This document shows, piece after piece, positions 13,201 to 20,119 of a DNA stretch of 64,000 nucleotides (within the stretch, counting starts at the first letter, position 1; every line of letters starts with the position of its first letter). A program made the translations under genes and the position numbers. The DNA lies in the NCBI GenBank assembly GCA_016720835.1, contig JADKJW010000014.1, forward strand, positions 62,001-126,000, read 5' to 3'. The DNA is from Ignavibacteria bacterium (lineage in GTDB: Bacteria; Bacteroidota; Ignavibacteria; SZUA-365). Under the pieces are notes generated by a model. It did not search any database and was not told the origin of the DNA. It worked only from the letters and a program-made list of their open reading frames with translations.

Positions 13201-14590
13201 TGCGACAAACTCGCCCTTCATCATTCCCGTCACCTACACCGTGCTGGCTCCGCGGAAACTCTGCGTGGGCGCCGATACCATCTTCATCAAGGCGACATGG
13301 AAGATGGACAAGGCGAAGAAGACCGTGGCCGTGCTCAATTGCGGCGGCGCCTTCGGACCCGACGTCATCCTCTGGACAGTCTCCACGGCCATCCCGTGGC
13401 TCGGCATCGAGCCCGTTTCGGGGAGCGAGGGGCAGGCCTTCGTCCTCACCGCCAACACGATGCATCTCGATCCGGGGAGCTACGTCGGCAGCGTGACCAT
13501 CACCGGGATACTCTCCGTGCGCGGCACGCCGGTGAGCAATTCGCCGCTCACGATTCCAGTGATACTCGAGGTCGAACCCGACGGCATCGTGACCGCACCC
13601 GTGGGACCGATGTCGCCGGGCGACACCCGCCTCATCCTCAATCCCCGCGGACAGCGCATCGCGAAACTGAAGCTCAACAGTGGTTCGTTGACCGGCGTCA
13701 CCGTGCATCTGATGCCTGACGAACTGCCGAGCGGCATCTCGCGACTGCGCTACGCTCTCCGCTGGTACACCTTCGCGGCGACAGGCAGCAATTACAACGT
13801 GGACCTCACGATGTATTACACGAGCAACGAGCTGGATCCCATGATCGCCATCCCCGCCGATCTGCGCGGATGGAGGCAGTTCCCCATCGGCGGCATCTGG
13901 TATCCGACGGTGAGCAGTGCCAGTCCCATCGACAACAGCGTGACGGTGACGGGCATCACCGATCTCACGGGCGCATGGACCATGGCACATCCCTACTTCC
14001 CGATCGTCATGCCGCTGCGCGCCCTCAGCGCGGACTGGCAGGACGCGCAGAGCGCGCGCATCGCGTGGGAGAGCGAACTCGGCATCACCCGGCTGGGCTA
14101 CATGGTGGAACGCAGCGTGCGAGGCGCCGGTGAATGGTCCACCGTCGGTCTCGTCGAGAGAAAGGACGGCTCCGCGTACAGTTTCATCGATCGTGTGCCA
14201 TCCGCTGACAGCTACGAGTACCGCCTCATCGCCTTCGACGACGCGGGCGAGGCTTATCAGTCGGAGTCCGTGATTCTGGATCCGATGCGCATCCTTTCCG
14301 TCGATGATGGCGCAGCGCTCAGCGGTTTTGCGCTCGCGCAGAACACGCCGAATCCCTTCGAGAGCAGCTCCGGCACCATCATCCGCTTCAGTCTCGCCGA
14401 TGCCGGCGACACCCGTCTCGCGCTGTACGACAGTTTCGGCCGCGAAGTGCGCGTGCTCGCCGAGGGCTTCCGCAGCGCGGGCCTGCACATGCTGCAATTC
14501 GACGCGCGCGGCCTCGAGAGCGGGACGTACTTCTATCGGCTCATTTCCGGTGCGCAGTCCGTTACGAGGAAGCTGGTTGTGACGAAATAG
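10289..14590 (+). CDS. Large multidomain T9SS-secreted protein
   Basis: A 1433-residue protein. The start is chosen at MNTASSRIFTALLFLSTATAFSQ, a clean signal peptide ending near residue 24, preceded by GGAGCCGAG. An N-terminal domain opens with LGVPYTQNFDSF and is followed by a Calx-beta-like domain (about 249-365, SVSEGAGSASITVNI). A lamin-tail-like domain follows (about 371 onward, VVVNEYYNGNGDISSFEAVEL), then a middle region of beta-strand repeats. It ends in a T9SS type A sorting domain from about 1347 (LAQNTPNPF, DSFGREVRVL, SGTYFYRL, KLVVTK). It is expected at the cell surface or in the medium. The role is unknown: lamin-tail plus Calx-beta modules occur in secreted nucleases and adhesins, but no catalytic domain is visible. 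It stands alone between intergenic repeats. Confidence 0.85.
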   Translation: MNTASSRIFTALLFLSTATAFSQVSITTLGVPYTQNFDSFDTATTAAMPAGWKLSKDASNVRTVGAYSAAVTATERRAGNSMSSTAANGIYNYGAGDAAVVTERCPGFIASGSGTKSGNVYAWYRNNGANGIASFTITYNVEKYRGGSNSAGWGMQLYYSFDGTNWITAGASFFTGFTADANNNGYASAPGATSSAAGALAVSVPANTDIYFAWNYSVTSGTTTTNAQGLGVDDVSITPQPSTGLSPTVVQFATATSSVSEGAGSASITVNIANPSPTAATTVQVALTGGTAVNGTDIVPAYVTQTLTFPANDGASRTATFTPFDDAVFTGSRTAIFQLQNVTGGTTALIGGQSTHTATILENDSPPAPTVVVNEYYNGNGDISSFEAVELLVVKDSLDMRGFSIADATSGGTYPFGSVKFTSDPLWSNVQAGTIIVVGGLFALPAEDLDPSDGLLMVYCPDGGDTTQYLIASGSVPSIAAASDAVAIRDAGNSFIHGLAHGTANQNTLPAGRSGWLSGSIASGQTVSFTRTAGAMTLADFLTPTFIAALPYSFGAANDTTGNRDFLRGIRSRNVVHARNLAGTFFWNITVSGATVNMTGPVNIGNALTVNEGTFNENGLGMNLDGGGNAQNGIGAGTLTVGDNAGSSAVLNLTSTPSIVSGAFSAGQSDATVDYRGTATQTVLPGTYFNLKITNGNASAQKLLANNATVNGALTINAGAYLNVDKTKLVTLGPTGSYTNAGRFLGSIQTTRSISAAAVPESFGGIGLAMTANGPAFPGSTTVKMTSGYYLWVANLPSILKYYTVTAANGTGNNVTLTYKYEALDLNGQIEASLGLKNSTNGGGIWTNKTGTLSTGAKTITHAATDVNGIWTAHANPPQGTIASSAAALSFTAEQNYLLPASQPVTVSNVNGSGSIIEWTATPSTTVLPTWLAVTPSPASGVNSGAFTVDVLRTDLAPGVYTGSITVADPHATNSPFIIPVTYTVLAPRKLCVGADTIFIKATWKMDKAKKTVAVLNCGGAFGPDVILWTVSTAIPWLGIEPVSGSEGQAFVLTANTMHLDPGSYVGSVTITGILSVRGTPVSNSPLTIPVILEVEPDGIVTAPVGPMSPGDTRLILNPRGQRIAKLKLNSGSLTGVTVHLMPDELPSGISRLRYALRWYTFAATGSNYNVDLTMYYTSNELDPMIAIPADLRGWRQFPIGGIWYPTVSSASPIDNSVTVTGITDLTGAWTMAHPYFPIVMPLRALSADWQDAQSARIAWESELGITRLGYMVERSVRGAGEWSTVGLVERKDGSAYSFIDRVPSADSYEYRLIAFDDAGEAYQSESVILDPMRILSVDDGAALSGFALAQNTPNPFESSSGTIIRFSLADAGDTRLALYDSFGREVRVLAEGFRSAGLHMLQFDARGLESGTYFYRLISGAQSVTRKLVVTK

Positions 14591-14932
14591 GTGAGATGCG
14601 AGATGCGAGGATTTTCACGCACGCATAAGGGCCCGTCATCCTGAACGAAGTGAAGGATCTGCACGTCCGAATTACGAGCGGCATCGGGTCGGGAGATATA
14701 TCCTCTGCACCACTGCCCTCATTGACCGCGCGATGAAGTATCCTCGCGTCCGCATTGCGTGAACGAAGGATTTCCCCCACGCCGCGTCGCTTTTTTCAAT
14801 TTTTTCCGTACCTTTTAGGGCTTCGCACAATGTTTTGCTGAACCCCGGGGCAGCCTGTGCCGAGGGGACACAATGCGCGAAGCCCTGAACCGACACCAAC
14901 GAACATTCATCCTTTCTTTCGGAGACACTCCC
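14591..14932. other. Intergenic region before icd
   Basis: No gene is seen. It holds a GTCATCCTGAACGAAGTGAAGG-type interspersed repeat and a T-rich stretch with a TACCTTTT box (14809) that is a likely -7 element for icd. The TTG element at the usual spacing is missing. Confidence 0.5.
14635..14664. repeat. Interspersed GTCATCCTGA...GAAGGATCT repeat
   Basis: GTCATCCTGAACGAAGTGAA is followed by GGATCTGCAC. The unit has weak dyad symmetry (GATCCTT / AAGGATC-like ends). Repeats of this style are known to be scattered between genes in related bacteria. A cousin lies at 9651-9680. Confidence 0.5.
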
Positions 14933-16177
14933 ATGGCGTATCAGAAGCTCACCCCGCCGGCGTCGGGCGCAAAAATCACCGTCACCGACGGCGTCCTCAA
15001 CGTGCCGGACAATCCCGTCATTCCCTTCATCGAGGGCGATGGCACCGGTCCGGATATCTGGGCTGCCGCGGTGCGCGTGCTGGATGCCGCGGTGGCGAAG
15101 GCGTACGCGGGGAAGCGCAAGATCGAATGGTTCGAAGTCTTTGCCGGTGAAAAAGCCTTGACCGTATACGGCGAAAACGTGTGGCTGCCTGAAGATACCC
15201 TCGAAGCCGTGAAGGAATTCGTGGTCGGCATCAAGGGACCCCTGACCACGCCGGTCGGCGGCGGCATCCGCTCGCTGAACGTGGCGCTGCGGCAGATGCT
15301 GGATCTGTACGTGTGCCTGCGTCCCGTGCGCTACTTCCAGGGCGTGCCCTCCCCCGTCAAGCACCCCGAGCTGATCGACATGGTCATCTTCCGCGAGAAT
15401 TCCGAAGACATCTACGCCGGAATCGAATGGAAGGCCGGCACGCCCGAAGTGAAAAAGCTCATCGATTTCCTGCAGAACGAGATGGGCGTGAAGAAGATCC
15501 GGTTCCCCGAATCCTCGAGCATCGGTGTCAAGCCCGCCTCGCAGGAAGGGACGGAACGCCTCGTGCGCGCCGCGATCAAGTATGCGCTCGACTTCAACCG
15601 CGAGTCCGTGACCATCGTCCACAAGGGCAACATCATGAAGTTCACCGAGGGCGGCTTCCGCGACTGGGGCTACGAACTCGCGATCAAGGAATTCGGCGGC
15701 ACGCTCATCGACGGCGGTCCCTGGGTGCGGCTCCCCGAAGGCGTGGTGGTGAAGGACGTCATCGCCGACGCCTTCCTGCAGCAGATCCTCACGCGTCCCG
15801 CGGAGTACGACGTCATCGCCACCATGAATCTCAACGGCGACTACATCTCCGACGCCCTCGCGGCGCAGGTTGGCGGCATCGGCATCGCGCCCGGCGCCAA
15901 TATCAACTACCAGAACGGCTACGCGATCTTCGAAGCCACGCACGGCACCGCGCCGAAGTATGCCGGACTCGACAAGGTCAATCCCGGCTCGGTGATCCTC
16001 AGCGGCGAGATGATGCTGCGGTACATGGGCTGGACCGAGGCCGCCGCGCTGATCATCAAGGCAATGGACGCGACCATTCAGCAGAAGACCGTCACCTACG
16101 ATTTCGCGCGTCTCATGGACGGCGCGACGGAAGTGAAATGTTCGGAATTCGCCACCGCCCTCATCGCAAACATGTGA
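14933..16177 (+). CDS. icd: Isocitrate dehydrogenase, NADP-dependent
   Basis: A 414-residue TCA-cycle enzyme that oxidises isocitrate to 2-oxoglutarate with NADP. It matches the E. coli type closely: IEGDGTGPDIW (33-43), TTPVGGGIRSLNVALRQ with Ser114 at the position of the regulated serine, IFRENSEDIYAGIEW, HKGNIMKFTEGGFRDWGYEL, LNGDYISDALAAQVGGIG and EATHGTAPKYAG. The Lys-Tyr in that last motif is the signature of NADP preference. The start at MAYQKL is preceded by CGGAGACACTCCC. The small cytochrome gene starts 34 bp after the stop, so the two probably share a transcript. No AceK kinase gene is in view. Confidence 0.96.
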   Translation: MAYQKLTPPASGAKITVTDGVLNVPDNPVIPFIEGDGTGPDIWAAAVRVLDAAVAKAYAGKRKIEWFEVFAGEKALTVYGENVWLPEDTLEAVKEFVVGIKGPLTTPVGGGIRSLNVALRQMLDLYVCLRPVRYFQGVPSPVKHPELIDMVIFRENSEDIYAGIEWKAGTPEVKKLIDFLQNEMGVKKIRFPESSSIGVKPASQEGTERLVRAAIKYALDFNRESVTIVHKGNIMKFTEGGFRDWGYELAIKEFGGTLIDGGPWVRLPEGVVVKDVIADAFLQQILTRPAEYDVIATMNLNGDYISDALAAQVGGIGIAPGANINYQNGYAIFEATHGTAPKYAGLDKVNPGSVILSGEMMLRYMGWTEAAALIIKAMDATIQQKTVTYDFARLMDGATEVKCSEFATALIANM

Positions 16178-16211
16178 CACGTCCTCACGATCCCATACAG
16201 GAGCTGCACCC

Positions 16212-16583
16212 ATGAAGCACTTTTACACCGGACTCTTCGCGGTGCTCGCGATCGGCCTCCTCGGAGCGTCGTCTCTCACCCCGCCGGATCCGAGCGAACT
16301 GATGAAGAAAAAAACGGAACATGCGCAGAGCATCCTCAAAGCCCTCGCCCTCGCCGACCTCCCCCTCGTGAAAAAAGAGGCGGAGGCGATCGAGAAACTC
16401 ACCGTGGAAGCGGGCTTCGCCAACACCTCGGAGAAGTACGCGGACTATGGCCGTGAATTCCTTCGCATCGTCCGCGAACTGATCAAGGAAGCCGAGAACA
16501 AGAACATGGCGGGCAGCTACTACCAGTTCACGCGCATGACGTCGGTGTGTTTCTCCTGCCACGAGCATCTGCGGACAAAGTAG
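16212..16583 (+). CDS. Small c-type cytochrome (cytochrome c'-like)
   Basis: A 123-residue protein with an N-terminal signal peptide (MKHFYTGLFAVLAIGLLGASS) for export to the periplasm. A helical, Lys/Glu-rich body follows, with one haem-binding CFSCH motif near the C-terminus. A single CxxCH at the end of a four-helix body is the layout of cytochrome c' and related proteins. It may be an electron carrier or gas-binding protein. CAGGAGCTGCACC upstream is a good ribosome-binding site. It lies 34 bp after icd on the same strand, and the link to isocitrate dehydrogenase is not obvious. Confidence 0.8.
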   Translation: MKHFYTGLFAVLAIGLLGASSLTPPDPSELMKKKTEHAQSILKALALADLPLVKKEAEAIEKLTVEAGFANTSEKYADYGREFLRIVRELIKEAENKNMAGSYYQFTRMTSVCFSCHEHLRTK

Positions 16584-16674
16584 TCAATCAAACGAACTCT
16601 GCTTTCCCGAATCACCGTGAACTCTGTATCGCTTCACACACGAATCACGCACTGACGCGAACTCATCCCCCCGA

Positions 16675-16701
16675 CCCCCTTCTCTTGTAAAGAGAAGGGG
16701 G
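16675..16701. repeat. Perfect hairpin CCCCCTTCTCTT-GTA-AAGAGAAGGGGG
   Basis: A 12-bp perfect stem with a 3-nt loop between the cytochrome and dioxygenase genes. No T-run follows on either strand, so it is more likely a palindromic repeat element than a standard terminator. It could still shape the 3' end of the cytochrome mRNA. Confidence 0.65.
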
Positions 16702-16768
16702 AGGAAGAATGACGACGCATATCTCGAATCTCGCATCTCTCATTTCTCCCCTCTGAAAGGCACCCGAT

Positions 16769-17890
16769 ATGTATCTCTTCCACCAGGGCAAGCACACACG
16801 TCAGGCGCACGTCGGACTGCCGGAAGGCACGTTCGAGGAGGAGCATGGCAGGCAGGGTTTCTTTGGACAGGTGTCGCATCTCTACAGGCGGCATGCGCCG
16901 ACGGATTGGACGAACTTCGAGGGCGCGCTGAGACCGCACGCCTTCGACTTCAACAACGCCGAGCCGTCAGACGGCCGCAACGAGCGCGGCGCCCGAATCC
17001 GGCTGCTGTACAACGACGACGTGGCGGTGCACATCTCGCGACGGAGGGCGGCGATGCCCTTCTACTTCCGGAATGGCGACGCGGATGAAGTCCATTTCGT
17101 GCACGAAGGAACAGGCGTGTTCGAGACGGACTATGGGACGATCCCGTATGAAAAGGGCGACTACGTCGTCCTCCCCCGCTGCACGACGTATCGCGTGGTG
17201 CCGTCCACGCCGGAGAATTTCTTCCTGGTCATTGAGGCGTTCTCCGCGGTGCGGCCGCCGAACATGCAGGAGAAGGGCCTCATCGGCATGCACGCGCTGT
17301 ACGATCTCTCGGCCATCACCACGCCACTGCTCCCCGATGTATACGACGAGCGGGCCGGCGTCGAGCACGAGATCCGCGTGCAGCGCGACGGTATTCTCTC
17401 CTCCGTGTTCTATCCGTTCAATCCGCTGGACGCCGTGGGCTGGAAGGGAGATCTGTTCTCGTGGAAAATCAACGTACGCGACATCCGTCCCGTGATGAGC
17501 CATCGCGTGCATCTCCCGCCGCCGGCGCACAGCACCTTCGTGATGCACAACGCCGTGATCTGCACCTTCCTGCCCCGGCCCCTCGAGGAGGATGACGACG
17601 CGCTCAAGGTGCCTTTCTTCCATCGCAACAGCGATTACGACGAGGTGCTCTTCTATCATGCCGGCGATTTTTTCAGCCGCGACAACATCAAGCCCGGCAT
17701 GGTCACCCTGCACCCCACCGGCATTCATCACGGTCCGCATCCCAAAGCCCTGCTCAAGCAGAAGGATCTCAAGCGCACCGACGAAATCGCCGTCATGCTC
17801 GACACGGTGAACACCCTGCACATCAGCCCGGAGGCTGAAGCGGTGGAGTGGAAGGACTACTGGAAGAGCTGGGGCGGGGGGAAGAAGTAG
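16769..17890 (+). CDS. Homogentisate 1,2-dioxygenase family protein
   Basis: A 373-residue two-cupin protein. The family opens the ring of homogentisate to maleylacetoacetate with Fe(II) and O2 in tyrosine/phenylalanine breakdown. Seen here are an N-terminal cupin with DADEVHFVHEGTGVFET, and a C-terminal cupin with FFHRNSDYDEVLFYHAGDFF (His285, Glu292) and TLHPTGIHHGPHP. These sit where the family keeps its His-Glu-His iron site. It is shorter than the usual 430-440 residues, and the His-to-Glu spacing is one longer than in the human enzyme. It may therefore be a divergent member with another aromatic substrate. AAAGGCACCCGAT precedes the ATG. No other step of the pathway is nearby. Confidence 0.75.
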   Translation: MYLFHQGKHTRQAHVGLPEGTFEEEHGRQGFFGQVSHLYRRHAPTDWTNFEGALRPHAFDFNNAEPSDGRNERGARIRLLYNDDVAVHISRRRAAMPFYFRNGDADEVHFVHEGTGVFETDYGTIPYEKGDYVVLPRCTTYRVVPSTPENFFLVIEAFSAVRPPNMQEKGLIGMHALYDLSAITTPLLPDVYDERAGVEHEIRVQRDGILSSVFYPFNPLDAVGWKGDLFSWKINVRDIRPVMSHRVHLPPPAHSTFVMHNAVICTFLPRPLEEDDDALKVPFFHRNSDYDEVLFYHAGDFFSRDNIKPGMVTLHPTGIHHGPHPKALLKQKDLKRTDEIAVMLDTVNTLHISPEAEAVEWKDYWKSWGGGKK

Positions 17891-17900
17891 GGAGTGGTCC

Positions 17901-18962
17901 TCACGAAACCGCTGCCGGTATCATCGCATTCACCTCGGCCAGGGAAAGCCGTTCCCATGCGTCGGGATTTTCGTAGTGCACGTATATGACGTCCTGGAAG
18001 ATGTCGATCTTCTCGATCTTGGCGAGGCCCTTCGGGGTCTTGAAACGATAATCGAGGGGCGGAAAGCGCTTTAAAAGCTCGGCGTACACCTGCAGTTCGT
18101 ACGAGAGGCAGCATTTGAGTCGGCCGCACTGACCGGCGAGTTTGAAGGGATTGAGCGTCAGGTTCTGCAGCTTGGCCATCTCGGTGGAGATGGGTTCGAA
18201 CACGCCGAGGAAGGAAGAGCAGCACAGTTCTCGTCCGCACACCCCGTAGCCGCCCATGCGTTTCGCTTCGTCGCGCGGTCCGATCTGCCGGAGTTCGATG
18301 CGCGTGCGGTATTCGGAAGCGAGTTCACGGACCAGTTCGCGGAAATCCACCCGTCCATCGGCGGTGAAGTAGAACGTGATGCGATTGCGGTCGAATTGAA
18401 ATTCCACGTCCACGAGTTTCATCGGGAGCTTCAGCTTGTGAATCTTCTCGAGACACACGTCATACGCCGTGCTCTCCTGCTCGCGATGCTGGGCGAGGAT
18501 GCTGACATCGCTTTCGGCGGCGGGTCGGACGAGACGCTTCAGGGGCTCCTCGCAGGGCTTGCTGCGCAAGCGGCTCTTGTAATAGGCCTGCTCGCCCGTC
18601 AATCCCACCGTGCCGAGATCCACGCCTTTCTCCGCTTCCACGAGCACGTGCATGGACAGCGCAAGTTCGAGTTTGGTCTCATTGAGGAAATACGCGCGGC
18701 GCGAGCCCTTGAAAATGACTTCGGTGTACATCTCGACGTCGGCGGGCAGATCTCCGTTGGCGTGCGCGCAGCCGCATGCGCCGTCGGGATGCGGGGCGGG
18801 ATCGGCATGCTCCCCTTCGGACGCTCGGCGCTGCATTCCGGGCTCGCCATGCTCGCTGCTGTAGGCCAGTACCGCGTCGTCGAGGGTGGATAATTCGACA
18901 GGGGGTGTCCTTCGCGGAGTCTCTTCGCTGCCGGGTACGTCGATGTGTGTGGGAGGTTGCAT
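17901..18962 (-). CDS. ricT: RicT/PSP1 domain protein
   Basis: A 353-residue PSP1-domain protein. In Bacillus, RicT (YaaT) is part of an Fe-S-containing complex acting in RNA processing and development. The first 75 residues are low in structure (PAPHPDGACGCAHANGD). The PSP1 core follows, with VDVEFQFDRNRITFYFTADGRVDFRELV. The cysteine set CGRELCC and later CGRLKCC is the family's cluster-binding signature. It lies 24 bp after holB on the same strand, the same holB-ricT pairing known from Firmicutes, so co-transcription is likely. It converges with the dioxygenase gene with only a 10-bp gap and no clear terminator. Confidence 0.88.
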   Translation of the reverse strand: MQPPTHIDVPGSEETPRRTPPVELSTLDDAVLAYSSEHGEPGMQRRASEGEHADPAPHPDGACGCAHANGDLPADVEMYTEVIFKGSRRAYFLNETKLELALSMHVLVEAEKGVDLGTVGLTGEQAYYKSRLRSKPCEEPLKRLVRPAAESDVSILAQHREQESTAYDVCLEKIHKLKLPMKLVDVEFQFDRNRITFYFTADGRVDFRELVRELASEYRTRIELRQIGPRDEAKRMGGYGVCGRELCCSSFLGVFEPISTEMAKLQNLTLNPFKLAGQCGRLKCCLSYELQVYAELLKRFPPLDYRFKTPKGLAKIEKIDIFQDVIYVHYENPDAWERLSLAEVNAMIPAAVS

Positions 18963-18986
18963 GTCATTTCGCGGAATGAAACCGCT

Positions 18987-20102
18987 TCAGGTGCGCGGCA
19001 TGATGCATCGCCTGAGCCTGTGGGACAGGACGATGAGGATGGTGACAAGATGCACATTTTTGATAATCATGTCAATCGCTGTCTCAATTGCATCGACGGC
19101 CTCGGAGCAGCGCACATCGGGAAAGTGTCCCGCGAAATCCATGATTGGCTTTCCGAGGTCGGTGTTGCGGATGCGGTCTTCCGCGCCCTCCTGCACGGCG
19201 AGGACGTCGCGGAACCAGGAGGCGACACTGACGAGGAACAACGCCACCGCCTTCTTGTCGTCCACATCGGCGATCTTGCGGATATGCTCCATGAGCATGG
19301 CGGGCTTGCCCTGACACACCGCGCGGAGAAACAGGCGGATGGTTTCGCGCGGAATCGCCGCCTCGCCGCCCGCGATGGAAAGCGCTTCGGTGACGCTGCC
19401 GTTCGCGAGCTGCGCCGCGGAAACCGCCTTTTCGGGCGGAACGTCGAAGAGTCGCACGATGCCCTCCGCGATGTCGGACTCCGCGAGCGGATCGAAACGC
19501 ACCTGCTGGCAGCGCGAGAGGATGGTCGGGAGCATGGCCTCGCGTTTCGCCGTGGTAAGGATGAGCATGGTGTCGCCCGTCGGTTCCTCGAGCGTTTTCA
19601 GCAGCGCGTTGGAGGCGGCATTGTTCATGCGATCGGCCTCGGATATCAACACGACGGATCGCCCCGCGGCAGCGCTGCGGAAAGCGGACTCGTGCCGCAC
19701 ATCGCGGATGCTGCTGATCTTGATGCCCGAGGCCTTGGGCATCGCGAAGCGGCAGTAGGGGTTCTCCGCCTTCGCGTCGATCTGCCGGTTCATCTCAGCC
19801 AGCTCGGCCTCGCTGAATTTGTCGATGGCGGTGGACTCTTCCGGTTTGGACGGCAGCGCGAACACGAGGCGCAGCCGGGGATGCCGCAATTGCTCGATGC
19901 GCAGGCAGCTCTGGCACACACCGCACGCCTCCCACGCGCCGCCTTCACAGTTCAGCACCCGGGCGAGTTCGATGGCGACGGCATCCTTCCCCGCTCCTTC
20001 CGGACCGTGAAAGAGCATCGCGTGCGGAAGACGCCCGCGCTCCCACAGCTGTTTCAGGAGGGATTTCACCCTCTCCTGTCCGATAATGCCGTTCCATGCC
20101 AT
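18987..20102 (-). CDS. holB: DNA polymerase III delta prime subunit
   Basis: A 371-residue AAA+ clamp-loader subunit. The start is at MAWNGIIGQERVKSLL. It has a P-loop-like GPEGAGKDA, a zinc module with CGVCQSC, LISEADRMNNAASNALLKTLEEP (DEAD-box and helix region), and the SRC motif (TILSRCQQVRF) that supplies the arginine finger. The same frame runs open far upstream, but that part is antisense-like sequence inside the outer-membrane protein gene; the ATG at 20102 sits 17 bp after that gene's stop. It works with DnaX and delta to load the sliding clamp. It is the third gene of the putative 22493-17901 operon. Confidence 0.92.
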   Translation of the reverse strand: MAWNGIIGQERVKSLLKQLWERGRLPHAMLFHGPEGAGKDAVAIELARVLNCEGGAWEACGVCQSCLRIEQLRHPRLRLVFALPSKPEESTAIDKFSEAELAEMNRQIDAKAENPYCRFAMPKASGIKISSIRDVRHESAFRSAAAGRSVVLISEADRMNNAASNALLKTLEEPTGDTMLILTTAKREAMLPTILSRCQQVRFDPLAESDIAEGIVRLFDVPPEKAVSAAQLANGSVTEALSIAGGEAAIPRETIRLFLRAVCQGKPAMLMEHIRKIADVDDKKAVALFLVSVASWFRDVLAVQEGAEDRIRNTDLGKPIMDFAGHFPDVRCSEAVDAIETAIDMIIKNVHLVTILIVLSHRLRRCIMPRT

Positions 20103-20119
20103 GCGGTGCCGTGTCTCCG

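Noticed and set aside
10304..14497. Long minus-strand frames across the 10289 T9SS gene
   Set aside because: Low-complexity Arg/Ala/His/Gly/Asp composition with no motifs; the plus-strand protein has a signal peptide, domains and a sorting tail.
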